From: Strigomonas culicis
Lineage: Eukaryota > Euglenozoa > Kinetoplastea > Trypanosomatida > Trypanosomatidae
Direction of reading: 5' to 3'
Length of the DNA: 21,764 nucleotides
NCBI GenBank assembly: GCA_000482145.1
Contig: AUXH01000318.1
Coordinates: 1 to 21,764 of the forward strand
The position numbers and the translations under genes are program-made. Positions 9,961 to 19,136 of this stretch are shown here, piece after piece; the first letter of the stretch is position 1, and each line of letters begins with the position of its first letter. The notes beneath the pieces were generated by a model. That model was not told where the DNA came from. It did not search any database and saw nothing but the letters and a program-made list of their open reading frames with translations.

Positions 9961-9980
9961 GTTGTTGTTGTTGTTGTTAG
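9961..9980. repeat. (GTT)6 followed by TAG
   Basis: A GTT trinucleotide run after a T-rich stretch on the plus strand, read as CTA(ACAACA)n in the transcript. A nearly identical unit is at 10291-10310. Confidence 0.8.
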
Positions 9981-10290
9981 TTAAATATCCTTAACCTTCA
10001 CACGAGAAAAAAAAAAGAAAAAAATAACAAACAGAAGAAAAAAAATAGAAATAATAACAATAAAATGTAGTCAACAAAAATGTCGTTTCGTATATACTTC
10101 TGTTGGTCGTTTGTTTGTTTTATCTATTTGTTTATTTGTTTGACCGGAATTTTAATACAATTCTCGAATACTATTATATTGACTACTGTGCTATAATAGG
10201 AATATATTATGCGGCAACAACGCTATTGATAATTTTTTTACTTGTTTGTTTTGGTTGTTTCAGTTTCTTTTTTCTTTCTGTTTTTTTTTT

Positions 10291-10310
10291 GTTGTTGTTG
10301 TTGTTGTTAG
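10291..10310. repeat. (GTT)6 followed by TAG, second copy
   Basis: Ten T followed by six GTT and AG, the same arrangement as at 9961-9980. An imperfect relative is at 11651-11680. Confidence 0.8.
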
Positions 10311-10740
10311 AGACTACAATTTCAGATATCGTATACAAAGTCTTGTTGTGCTCTGTGGACAGCTTTTCTTTCAATTTGCCTGTTGAGGGAGGCGCGTACG
10401 TGTTATTTATCTTTTGTGTTCGTTTGTTTGTCCGTTTGTTTATCTTTTTTTTTTTTTCGTACAACACGGACAAGCTGTGAGGGTTTGTCTTCGATTGTAG
10501 AACCAAATAATAAAAAAAAGAGACACAACAAGGACAAAAAAAAAACGGTACAGAAAAACAATGAAAGTTAAATAGTCACAAAAAAAAAACTACAAAGAAA
10601 AAGAAACGAAAATAAAATGAAAGAAAGAAAGAAAAATATGCGTTCCTTTCTTTGTATGGACTACTTAGAGACACAAGAAAGAGCGAGATGAAAAATGAAA
10701 AAACTGTTGACAAGTCAGTGTTTTCAAATTGAAGAGAGCG

Positions 10741-10760
10741 AGAGAGAGAGAGAGAGAGAA
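10741..10760. repeat. (AG)n dinucleotide repeat
   Basis: A pure AG run downstream of PEX4, equal to a (CT)n run in the transcript. Confidence 0.85.
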
Positions 10761-11114
10761 TAGGAAGAAGATGACATACATAACGTACATAAAAGCACCA
10801 CAGCCTTTTTTTTCAGTTTAGTAGAATCATCCTCTTTTTATCTTGTCTTTGTTTTTTTGAAGTTCCTTTATGTAATGAACACGCGACGATACAATGAAAA
10901 AGAGAGAGCGCGAGAAAAAAGAGCAAAAAGGGAGGGGGAAAAGGACAAGAGAACATTGCGTTCAGATATACATCTCTTGCTCTCGCTCTCATAAACATAC
11001 ACACGTACATACATATATGTATATACAGATATGTATTCAACTGTCAAACACACGTGGTCACATCGAAGCCGCCAAGGCCACCGCCGACGCCCTACCACAG
11101 AGCGCAGGCGCAGC

Positions 11115-11600
11115 TCAAAAATCGTCCTCGTAAGGGGGCGCCCCTGCGTACTCGATGGCGTACAGCCGCACCATGCTCGCGTAGCCTTCCATGTCGCCGG
11201 CCCGCAGGAGGTTCCCGGCGTCGCAGTTGAAGGGGCTGCTGTGCTCCGGCTCCGCCATGAGAGAGAGCACCGCGCGGCACACGCTCTCCAGCGTCCACGC
11301 AGGCGACCAGCGCGTCTTGAGAATGTCTAAGCACACCTTGCCGGTCGCGAACTCCACGTTGACGTGGAACATCTTGGTGGTAAAGATGGCGGTGGGCGGC
11401 AGCATCGGGTACTCGTGTGGGATCTGCAGCAGCAGGGTGTATGTGCCGCCCGCGAAGGGCGTGTCTGGCGGCCCGCGGAGCTGCGCCTCCCACTGAAAGA
11501 GATCGCCGCTGCCGCCGTGGAGGTGGAGGTGGATGTCGGGGTCGGGGTGCGCCTCCGCGTCCTTCAGCTCCTTCATGAGGCGCGCGACGGGCTTGGGCAT
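11115..11600 (-). CDS. PEX4: PEX4, peroxisomal/glycosomal ubiquitin-conjugating enzyme (E2)
   Basis: This 161-residue protein is a single UBC fold with the active-site Cys90 in GKVCLDIL. The usual HPN motif reads HVN (79-81), keeping the structural Asn81. Several features match PEX4 and not generic E2s: HxNVxxATGxxCLxIL, WSPAWTLESV (98-107), EPEHSSPFNCDAGN (117-130) and RAGDMEGY (133-140). From memory these align well with yeast Pex4p, where HPN also lacks its Pro. PEX4 monoubiquitinates the import receptor PEX5 so that the PEX1/PEX6 ATPases can extract it for recycling. In trypanosomatids this happens at glycosomes. The length is normal. The ATG at 11600 opens the protein with MPKPVARLMKELKD, the expected first helix. 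The stop is TGA. Confidence 0.9.
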   Translation of the reverse strand: MPKPVARLMKELKDAEAHPDPDIHLHLHGGSGDLFQWEAQLRGPPDTPFAGGTYTLLLQIPHEYPMLPPTAIFTTKMFHVNVEFATGKVCLDILKTRWSPAWTLESVCRAVLSLMAEPEHSSPFNCDAGNLLRAGDMEGYASMVRLYAIEYAGAPPYEDDF

Positions 11601-11651
11601 TTATTTTTTTTTTTTTCGAGGGTTGAGAGGGGGGTTCCTTAGCTGTTTTTG

Positions 11652-11712
11652 CTGTTGTTGTCGTTGTTGTTGTTGTTTAGGAGGGAGGGAGGGAGGGGGT
11701 GGGGTGAGGAGA
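11652..11712 (-). promoter_or_regulatory. Spliced-leader acceptor region for PEX4
   Basis: In transcript sense CCTCACCCCACCCCC and CCCTCCCTCC form a C-rich pyrimidine tract (11683-11712). It is followed by a (CAA)n-like stretch and then CAACAG at 11653-11652. Further AGs at 11644-11643 and 11639-11638 are alternatives. The leader would be about 40-50 bases. Confidence 0.55.
11683..11704 (+). other. G-quadruplex motif
   Basis: On the plus strand three GGG runs, one G5 and one G4 are separated by single A or T bases. This fits the four-run, short-loop rule for a stable G-quadruplex. It is on the template strand for PEX4 and coincides with the pyrimidine tract of its acceptor. Confidence 0.75.
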
Positions 11713-12512
11713 GTGCAGCAGCTGGTTTCGCAGAAGTAAAAGTGCGGGTGGATCGCGTGGGTAAACTAGGGGGGTAGACGGACGTGTTGAGATCCCCTCC
11801 ACGACAGAAATGGGTACCGGTTACTCCGAGATAAAGGTATATACGTATATTGGAAATAAAAACGAAAATATATTGTGTGTTCTTTTGTTGTTTCCTTTTT
11901 ATGTAGAATTGTCTTTTTTTTTTAAATCAATTCAAGAATGAATCAAAAAAGAGAAAAAAAAAGAAAAAATGGTGTCTATATTTTTTTTTCTTTTTTCTTT
12001 GTTTTCTTTTTTTTTATAGTTATTATTTCTTTATATGTACATACATATGATAGAAATCGATACACCTGTATCTTATAAACTGCAATTTTGAAAACAAAAA
12101 AAAAACGAAGAAAAAAAAAGGGAATATCTAAAAATCTCGAAAAAAAAACGTAGAAACCAATTATAGGTTGACAGCGAAGCTTCTTTCACAGATACTTCAA
12201 TCGGAAAATGAACAGGGAAAAGAAAAAGAATGGTTCTCACTATTTTTCTGTTTCAGTTTTCTTTTTTGTTTTTAGATGATTGGTATCCATAGAAGAATGA
12301 GATGTTGGCGCGTGTATATGTGTGTATGTGTTGTGTTGTTTTAAAGGGAGCTAACATATAACAATGAATACCACAAAGGGAAAAGAAATGGAGCGAAAGA
12401 AAAAAGGTGTATGTGTACATGCCCACACGTCTAGAGTGTGTGCCGTGTATCACAGTCATCTACGGTGTTTTTTTTTCCTGTTCGTTTTATTTCATCTCTT
12501 TTTTTTTGTTTT

Positions 12513-15500
12513 TTAACTTCTTTTCTGAGAGAACTGGACGCCCATAATGCGCGCCATCATCTCGTCCGACGTGTCAATCGCGCCGACGATCGGGGGCCGC
12601 TGCCGGTCCGTGTGCTCCACGCGCGGGACGGGCGGCAGCCCCGGCAGCCGCGCCGGCATCCGCGGCGCCGCGTACGCGTCCAGCCCCTCCTCGTCATCGT
12701 CGCCCACGTCCCCGACGCGCTCGCGCATGACGTCGACGTGGCTGTGCGCGGACGCGGGCCGCTGCTCGCGCGCGGCGGCCGCGAGCGCGGCGCGCTCCTC
12801 GCCCTCCCAGTTGCGCAGCCGGGTGCGGCGCGTCTCCTCCTGCTGCAGCAGGTACTGCGTCTCGTCGTGGAAGCGCTGCGTCGTCGTGAAGCTCAGCTCG
12901 TTCGCGTCGTCCGAGCGGACCGAGTTACGCGAGAAGAGCTCCCGCGCGTGGGTGGCCTCCATCGACTCGCGGCGGATGGGCGACTCATCGACGATGGACG
13001 ACACGTCGTGTATCGCGAAGGCGGGCGGCGCCGGCACCGCGCGGTGGAACGCGTCCGGCCGGCGCTCCTGCGCCGGCGTCAGCGGCTGCCCGTCTGCCGC
13101 CACCACCTCGTCGTCGCCCTCCTCCGGGTCGCTTTCGACGGCGGGCTGGCCGAAGGGTCGCGCGCTCGGCGGCGGCGACGGCGCCTCCGTGTGCGTCGCG
13201 GCGCTCGCCACGGACGTGTTGTGCGCGTCGGCCGTCGCGACGCTCGGCTCCACGTCGATCTCGAGCGGCCGCATGTGCGGCACGGCGTGGCCCAGGGGCA
13301 CGTCGTCGTCCTCGAAGGTCTTCTCGGCGCGCGCGTCGCGCTCCTTCTGTAGCAGCCGCAGCAGCTCCAGCTGCTCGTTGAACAGCAGCCGCAGCTGGTA
13401 GCGCTGTCGCGCCTCCTCCAGCGCGAGCTGGTCGCGGCTGTCGTCCTCCATCCCCTCCACCATCGTGTAGTACTGCGCCGTGCCGAGGCTCGTGCTGCGG
13501 CTGCCGGTGCCGTCGGAGGCCCCGACGACCACCCCGTTCGCCCCGTAGTAGAGCAGCGGGTGGCGCTGGCTGCCGACGCCGGTGAGCTGCGTCTGGGACA
13601 GCAGCCGCGGGCTCTCCACGTGGCGCAGCGCGACCAGCTTTTCGTCCTCGATCACCTGCGGCCTCCGGCGGCAGCAGAACCAGTACAGCAGGAAGATGCC
13701 CACGCCGAGGAGCACGGCGCCGCAGACGGCCGAGACGACGCTGATGGCCACCTTCGCGGTGAGGCTCAGGCCGGTGCTGCTCTTCTTGCTGCCGCTCTCG
13801 TCTGTGCAGTTCGTGGTGACGGTCGTGCGGTCGAGCGTCGCGCAGTAACCGCTGTCGCGGGTGCTCCACGCGCAGATGCTGAAGACGGTGCCCGCCGCGT
13901 AGCGCGCCGCGGCCGCGGCGCTGACCGACAGGCTGCACGCGTCGCCCGTCGCGCTCGTCGACCCCAGCACGCGCGCGCTCCAGTCCGCGGTGTCACAGCA
14001 ATCGCCGGCGACGATGCCGATGACGCCGCCGTCCGACAGCGTGTACCCTGGCACGATGCAGCTCGTGATGCTTGCGGCCGTACAGGTCGTGTAGCTGCCG
14101 TACGCGGGCAGCCCGACGCTGCTGCGCGCAAAGACGAGGGCGCTGTCGCCGACCGGGAGCGCCGTCACCGTGCTGTTCGACGCGACGGCCGCGCAGAGGT
14201 ACAGCGCCGCGCTCGCGCGCGTCGCGTTGACAGCGATGGTCGTGCTGGTGAGTGCGGTCCAGGCGCCGTACGTCGTGTTGGGGCTCGCACAGTCGCTCGT
14301 GCGGCTGAAGCCTGGCAGCAGGTCCGCCGCCGTGAGGTCCGCTTCCAGGTACATGACGCTGCCGACGTCCACCATGTAGGCGTACCCGCGCACGCTGTAG
14401 AAGACCGCCTCGACCACCGTGATCGTCGAGAGCGCGGTGAGGCTGCTGTGCGCGGTGTAGCACAGCGTGTAGGTCCCGACGTCGGCGGCCGCGTGGTCTG
14501 TCTTCACGAGCACGAGCGCCGCGAAGCCGTCGCCATCCGTTGTGAAGGTGGGCAGTGTCTGGACGACCGCGCCGCAGGTGCCGCTGGAGGCGCTGAGGGA
14601 GAAGGTCGTGTTGGGCTGCAGCGGGATGTAAATCTGCGCGGTGCTGCCCGCGACGAACTGCGTCGGGTAGACGACGCCGGACGTGACCGGCACGCTCGCC
14701 GCGCGCGCGACGCCGGCGGGCGTCGTTGTGCAGAGCGTCACGGCGCTGCCGGTCGCGCTCGTGTTGCCGATCGCCACCTTGTCGCTCGCGGTCACCGTCG
14801 TCGCGCTCGTGCCGGGGAGCACCGACGCGCACCCGTCCGCCGACAGGAACACCTGGCGGGAGGTCTCCACGTAGTACGCGGCGTAGGTGTAGCTGCTGTC
14901 GGTGCCCGTGTGCATTGAGTAAAGCGGCGTCAGTCCATTGTACCCGGGCACCACCAGCGTCGCGACGAACGTGGCGCCGGAGATGATGGCGGGGCTCATG
15001 CGGTAGATCGCCGGCGACGACATGGAAAGGAAGGCGGCGACGGGCACCGTCGCGTCGGCGGTCGCCGTGCTGGGGGTGCAGACAAAGGTGAGCCCGTTGA
15101 CGGCGGTGCTGCCGTAGGACGCGGTCCGCGTCAGCGTGCCCATGCCGCTCGCGGCCGCCAGGCTGCTGCCGCAGCTGCTCTCCGCGCTGAAGAAGGTCGA
15201 CGTCGTCGGGGTCCGGTAGTTGAGCTTCATGCTTGTGTTCTGCAAGACGCCAATGGACACGTTGAGGCGGCTCAGCGCGGCGGTCGGGGTCACGTTGTAG
15301 TTCGCCACGGTGAGCGACGGGCTTGTCGTCGTGTAGAAGTAGGTCGCGTCGTCGACGGTGTTCGCGCAGACGTACAGCACGGCGCTCTCGTCGTAGCGCG
15401 GGTTGTAGCCGACCGTCGTCGCCGTCGCCGCCATCAAGCTGCTGCAATCAGACGCGCTCGACAGCGCGGGGCTAGCCAGCACGGTCGCATCGACGCCCAG

Positions 15501-18500
15501 GTTCGTGATGGCGACCCCCGGCGGCGTCGACGCGGACGCGATGCTGGCCGCCGCGCCGCTGGCGCAGGCGCTGCGGCGCAGCAGCACCATGCGGCCGCGG
15601 CTGCCGTAGGTGGACCCCCCGTCCGTGCTCTCGCAGTAGTGGGGGAAGTAGACGTTCTGGTTCGTGCCGCAGCCGGCGACGGTCAGCGTGGCCTCGGCGC
15701 TCAGCACGGATTGCGGGTCGCCGGTGGAGATGGTGTCGGAGCAGTTCGCCGTGCTCGAGAGCTTCGCGAGCGTGCCGACCGCGATCGTGCTCGACGTGAT
15801 GGTCGTGCTCTCGTCCGCAATGATGGCCGACGGCGACATGTAAAAGTGGAGCGTCGTCGTGCCCATGCTGAAGCTGTCGTACGTGCCGGGGAGGAGGCAG
15901 AAGACGATGTCCTTGCGCGGCAGGATGTCGGTGATGGTGAGGTCGGAGGTGCCGGCCGGCACACTGAACGTCTGCGACTCGGCCGCCTCCACGGCGCACG
16001 GGTAGCTGCTGGGCTGCACGCGGAGTGTGTAGCTCGCTGTCGTGCCCAGCGTCGCCGCGCGGCGGATGCCGACGTCGGTGACCGCGCTGCTCGTCGTCGT
16101 CGTGGTGTCGCCGCCGCTAAGCGTAACGGTGAGCGCCACGTACTGCTTCACCGACACACTCGACGACCACGTCAGCGTCCACGCGTCGACGACGGACAGC
16201 GTCGTGTTGGACCCGACGACGGAGCTCGGCGAGGACGAGGCCTGGCACAGCAGGTAAGTCCCCGTGGCCGCGCTCGCGTTCAGCACCGCGGAGGCGCTCG
16301 TCGTGAAGCGGTTCGCACTCGTCGCCGCGGCGCAGGTGCTCGTCGCCGCGCTGGCGCCACACGCGGTGCCGGTGCAAGGCGTGAGGAAGAAGGACGTGCC
16401 GGTCGCGACCGGCCAGCCCTGCAGATTGTTCACCGTGCCACGCTGCGCGAAGGCGGAGAGGGACGTGAAGGGGTACACCATGAAGTCGCCGCCGTAGCTG
16501 TACGTGTCGGACAGCGCCGCCGCGCGAACGCAGATGCGGTACGGCGTCGTTGTTGTCACCTCCGGTGCCAGGAACGTGCTGCAGACGCCGGCGGTGCTGA
16601 TGGTGCCGTTCGCGAGCGCGCTGAGCGTGCTGTCGCCGCACTGGTCGCTGTACTGCACGACGATGAAGACGGTCGGCGCGAGCTGCGTGAAGGCGGTGCC
16701 GGAGAAGGTCACCGTGACCGGCATCAGCGACGACGCGTACCCGCTGCCGGAGATGTTCAGCTCCATGCTGTCCACGATGCTGAGCACGCCGGCGGACACA
16801 TAGCCGCTGCTGTTGCCGACGCAGACGCGGTACGCCTCACCCTTCTCGCTCGCGGCGGCCGCGTAGGTGAAAGACGGCATCGCCCCGCTTGTCGAGAGCG
16901 CCCGCTGCGTCGCGCTGGTCGGCGCCGGCGTCGTGCACGTGCCGTTCGACGCGATGAGGTAGGCCAGTCCGCCGGCCAGCAGCAGCGGGTCCGCGACCGT
17001 GACGCTGACCGTCGTCGTGCGGCCCGCGACCGCAACGGATGGGTAGAGCGACGGGGACGAGCTGTGCACCTCGCCGGCCGCGTACACCACCGTGCTCGTC
17101 TGCACGCCGCCCGACTCGCCGTAGTAGCCGACGCACAGCGTCAGCGCGCCGTCGCTGGCGAGGGTGATGGTGGCGGCGCCGGTGCCGCTCGCAGTCGAGG
17201 TGCCCGCGTACAGCTGGTTGCTGTCGTCCCCACCGCTCGCACACGCGCCGGAGCCGCTCAGGAAGTAGTAGTTCGTGCCGGTGGGGATGGCGCTGATCTG
17301 CAACGTCGACGTGAGGCCGGTGATGAGGCCCGCGGGGCGTACCGTCGCGTTCGCGTAGACAGGCAGCGTCCGCAGGTCCACGTAGGCCCCGCCCAGCACG
17401 GTCGGCTCGCTCACGCACAGCAGCCAGCTGCCGCCCGCGGGGAAGACAACCGGCGACAGCGACGTGGTCGACGTCGTCACCGTAAAGTCGTTCGGGTTGT
17501 CCGCGGCCGGGGTGCCGTCGCAGCCGTCCGCCTCCGGTAGCAGACGCATGCGGCTGCCGGCGGAGAAGGTGATGCTGCCGTCGAGCGTGATGGTGAGGGC
17601 CGTGTTCGTGCGCAGCGGGGGGTAGCCGAGGCTGTAGGCGCGCGTCGTGATGGTGCCAAAGGCGTAGAAGTACCCCGCATCGAGCTCCGCCTCCGGCGCC
17701 GCACTCGCCGCGTTCGCCGCCGCGTCGGACAGATTCGGCGTCGACACGCAGTAGTACATGGTCGCGGCGGCGCTCGCTGGCACCTGCAGATCCGCGGTCG
17801 ACCCCGTCAAGTTCGTGGCGCCGGTCGCGACGAGCGTGGCGCAATCGCTGGAGGCGGAGAGGCCGACCGTGATGACGCCGGTGAGGAGCGGGCGGCTGAC
17901 GTCGACGCCGAGGGCGAGGCCGCGGACGGCGGGGCTGCGGCTGAAGGTCACGCTCGGGCGCTGCACCACGCGCACCGCGGCGGAGCGCGCCATGGACGAG
18001 GCGTCGCCGCTCTGGCGGATGCAGGCGTAGTAGGTGCCGGTGAGCGCCACCGTCCACGAGGGCGCCGTAGACCACTCCGTGACGGCGGTCGCGCACGCAT
18101 CGTCGCTGAAGAGCGCCGCCTCAAAGGTCTTCCCCGACACGTTGGCGTCCATCGTCATGGTCATGGCGGTCGTGAGGTTGAGGTACAGCGTGTGCGGCTG
18201 GATGCCGTACTCCCGCACCTCGAAGGTGTTGTCGGACGGGATGAAGGAGCCCCACTGCGATGCGATGAGGTTCTTGCCGCACACGTAGTAGGTGCCGCGC
18301 GGCGCCGCGATGACGAGGCTCGTCACGGTGTCCGACGACGACGTCACCGTCGTGGCCTCCTGCGCCAGGGGCACGCAGTTGGCAGAGACGGAGAGCGACA
18401 TGTAGGTGTAGTAGGTGTTGCCGGTGAAGGTGACAGACGTGTACCGCAGCCCGCTCGTCGGGGACGCTGTATAGTGCGATGCGATGCTGATGCCCGCCAC

Positions 18501-19136
18501 GCTGATGAGACTCGTGCGGCCGGAGACGGACGGGATCTTGCCGCACAGCACGGCGAAGGAGCCGGTCTTGAGCGTCACGGAGAGCGTGCGGCTGCTGTCG
18601 ATGGCGAGCACCTCCGTGCCGGAGATGATGTTCTCACACGGGGTGCTGTAGAAGCCGAACTGCGACGTGATGGGCGTCGCGTTGTTGAAGGTCATCGTCT
18701 CCGCCTCGCCCAAGAAGGCGTACGGCGGCGTCGGGGTGATCTTGGAGATGACGAAGGTGTCGATGTAGCTGCTGCTCGCCGAGCTGCACCAGTACAGCAG
18801 CGGTACGTCCTCCGCGCGCGCGTTGACGGCACTCAGGCCGATATCGGTGCTCCGCACGGTGAAGACGCAGGTGTTGTTGTCGTAGTTCGTCGCCGCGTTG
18901 CCGCCCATCGTGCATGTCACAACGGTGTAGCTGCAGTGGGAGGAGTTCGATGCGAAGAGCGTGTCCCCGGCGGAGAGGCCAGGCACCGCCAGGAAAGGGA
19001 CGTCCAGCACCGGCAGCGTCGGCGTCAGCTGCACCGCCGCATCGGCCACCGCCGCCGCGAGAAGGCACGCGAGCAGCACAACGAGTCCGCCCTTACAACG
19101 CCGCATGAGTAACGCTTCTTTGGTAAAAGGTGACAT
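12513..19136 (-). CDS. Very large type I membrane protein with repeated Cys-paired ectodomain modules
   Basis: I do not recognise this 2207-residue protein by name. A signal peptide (hydrophobic core GLVVLLACLLAAAVADAA, to about residue 34) leads into an ectodomain of about 1760 residues rich in Ser, Thr and Ala. It is built of roughly 80-110-residue modules. Each has one mid-module Cys and one near its end in a strand such as YYVCGKN, YRICVRA, YTLCYTA or LYLCAAV. By eye there are about 15 to 18 of these, suggesting tandem disulfide-bonded beta-sandwiches. More than 20 N-x-S/T sequons are present. One membrane segment (about 1796-1820) is followed by CC and RRR. A 385-residue acidic cytoplasmic tail has a likely coiled coil (about 1900-1940) and Pro-rich parts. 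A cell-surface or flagellar-membrane role is inference. ATGs at 19136 and 19106 both precede the signal peptide. The shorter start gives the more typical one. Confidence 0.9.
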   Translation of the reverse strand: MSPFTKEALLMRRCKGGLVVLLACLLAAAVADAAVQLTPTLPVLDVPFLAVPGLSAGDTLFASNSSHCSYTVVTCTMGGNAATNYDNNTCVFTVRSTDIGLSAVNARAEDVPLLYWCSSASSSYIDTFVISKITPTPPYAFLGEAETMTFNNATPITSQFGFYSTPCENIISGTEVLAIDSSRTLSVTLKTGSFAVLCGKIPSVSGRTSLISVAGISIASHYTASPTSGLRYTSVTFTGNTYYTYMSLSVSANCVPLAQEATTVTSSSDTVTSLVIAAPRGTYYVCGKNLIASQWGSFIPSDNTFEVREYGIQPHTLYLNLTTAMTMTMDANVSGKTFEAALFSDDACATAVTEWSTAPSWTVALTGTYYACIRQSGDASSMARSAAVRVVQRPSVTFSRSPAVRGLALGVDVSRPLLTGVITVGLSASSDCATLVATGATNLTGSTADLQVPASAAATMYYCVSTPNLSDAAANAASAAPEAELDAGYFYAFGTITTRAYSLGYPPLRTNTALTITLDGSITFSAGSRMRLLPEADGCDGTPAADNPNDFTVTTSTTSLSPVVFPAGGSWLLCVSEPTVLGGAYVDLRTLPVYANATVRPAGLITGLTSTLQISAIPTGTNYYFLSGSGACASGGDDSNQLYAGTSTASGTGAATITLASDGALTLCVGYYGESGGVQTSTVVYAAGEVHSSSPSLYPSVAVAGRTTTVSVTVADPLLLAGGLAYLIASNGTCTTPAPTSATQRALSTSGAMPSFTYAAAASEKGEAYRVCVGNSSGYVSAGVLSIVDSMELNISGSGYASSLMPVTVTFSGTAFTQLAPTVFIVVQYSDQCGDSTLSALANGTISTAGVCSTFLAPEVTTTTPYRICVRAAALSDTYSYGGDFMVYPFTSLSAFAQRGTVNNLQGWPVATGTSFFLTPCTGTACGASAATSTCAAATSANRFTTSASAVLNASAATGTYLLCQASSSPSSVVGSNTTLSVVDAWTLTWSSSVSVKQYVALTVTLSGGDTTTTTSSAVTDVGIRRAATLGTTASYTLRVQPSSYPCAVEAAESQTFSVPAGTSDLTITDILPRKDIVFCLLPGTYDSFSMGTTTLHFYMSPSAIIADESTTITSSTIAVGTLAKLSSTANCSDTISTGDPQSVLSAEATLTVAGCGTNQNVYFPHYCESTDGGSTYGSRGRMVLLRRSACASGAAASIASASTPPGVAITNLGVDATVLASPALSSASDCSSLMAATATTVGYNPRYDESAVLYVCANTVDDATYFYTTTSPSLTVANYNVTPTAALSRLNVSIGVLQNTSMKLNYRTPTTSTFFSAESSCGSSLAAASGMGTLTRTASYGSTAVNGLTFVCTPSTATADATVPVAAFLSMSSPAIYRMSPAIISGATFVATLVVPGYNGLTPLYSMHTGTDSSYTYAAYYVETSRQVFLSADGCASVLPGTSATTVTASDKVAIGNTSATGSAVTLCTTTPAGVARAASVPVTSGVVYPTQFVAGSTAQIYIPLQPNTTFSLSASSGTCGAVVQTLPTFTTDGDGFAALVLVKTDHAAADVGTYTLCYTAHSSLTALSTITVVEAVFYSVRGYAYMVDVGSVMYLEADLTAADLLPGFSRTSDCASPNTTYGAWTALTSTTIAVNATRASAALYLCAAVASNSTVTALPVGDSALVFARSSVGLPAYGSYTTCTAASITSCIVPGYTLSDGGVIGIVAGDCCDTADWSARVLGSTSATGDACSLSVSAAAAARYAAGTVFSICAWSTRDSGYCATLDRTTVTTNCTDESGSKKSSTGLSLTAKVAISVVSAVCGAVLLGVGIFLLYWFCCRRRPQVIEDEKLVALRHVESPRLLSQTQLTGVGSQRHPLLYYGANGVVVGASDGTGSRSTSLGTAQYYTMVEGMEDDSRDQLALEEARQRYQLRLLFNEQLELLRLLQKERDARAEKTFEDDDVPLGHAVPHMRPLEIDVEPSVATADAHNTSVASAATHTEAPSPPPSARPFGQPAVESDPEEGDDEVVAADGQPLTPAQERRPDAFHRAVPAPPAFAIHDVSSIVDESPIRRESMEATHARELFSRNSVRSDDANELSFTTTQRFHDETQYLLQQEETRRTRLRNWEGEERAALAAAAREQRPASAHSHVDVMRERVGDVGDDDEEGLDAYAAPRMPARLPGLPPVPRVEHTDRQRPPIVGAIDTSDEMMARIMGVQFSQKRS

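Larger units (their letters stand above)
7046..11114. other. 4.07-kb gene-free low-complexity region
   Basis: This is the gap between the PEX4 stop and the Q/N-rich gene. On the plus strand it alternates between purine-rich blocks (about 7780-8520, 9310-9640, 10500-10700) and T-rich blocks (about 7080-7210, 9060-9300, 9640-9760, 9900-9980, 10080-10480), with AT repeats near 8733 and 8880-9005. I searched by eye for tRNA A/B boxes, snoRNA C/D boxes and credible protein and found none that stand up. All open frames are single-residue-rich translations of homopolymers. The part nearest 7046 would include the 5' UTR of the Q/N-rich gene, and the part nearest 11114 the PEX4 3' UTR. Confidence 0.6.
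11601..12512. other. Intergenic region between the large membrane protein gene and PEX4
   Basis: Nothing coding is supported. In transcript order it holds a T/A-rich 3' UTR of the large gene, several homopolymer runs at about 11925-12150, and then the C-rich and CAA-rich leader of PEX4 at 11640-11710. A 13-base A run lies just before the PEX4 ATG. Confidence 0.6.

Noticed and set aside
10103..10480. A 125-residue hydrophobic plus-strand open frame
   Set aside because: The Phe/Leu/Val content comes from T-rich homopolymers and GTT repeats. It is on the strand opposite to all genes here.
13560..14918. A 452-residue plus-strand open frame
   Set aside because: It is an Arg/Ala-rich antisense shadow of the same large gene, with no recognisable motif.
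15639..17540. A 633-residue open frame on the plus strand, antisense to the large membrane protein gene
   Set aside because: It is Arg/Ala/Gly-rich with no domain and lies wholly inside a better gene. Long antisense frames are expected in GC-rich coding DNA.
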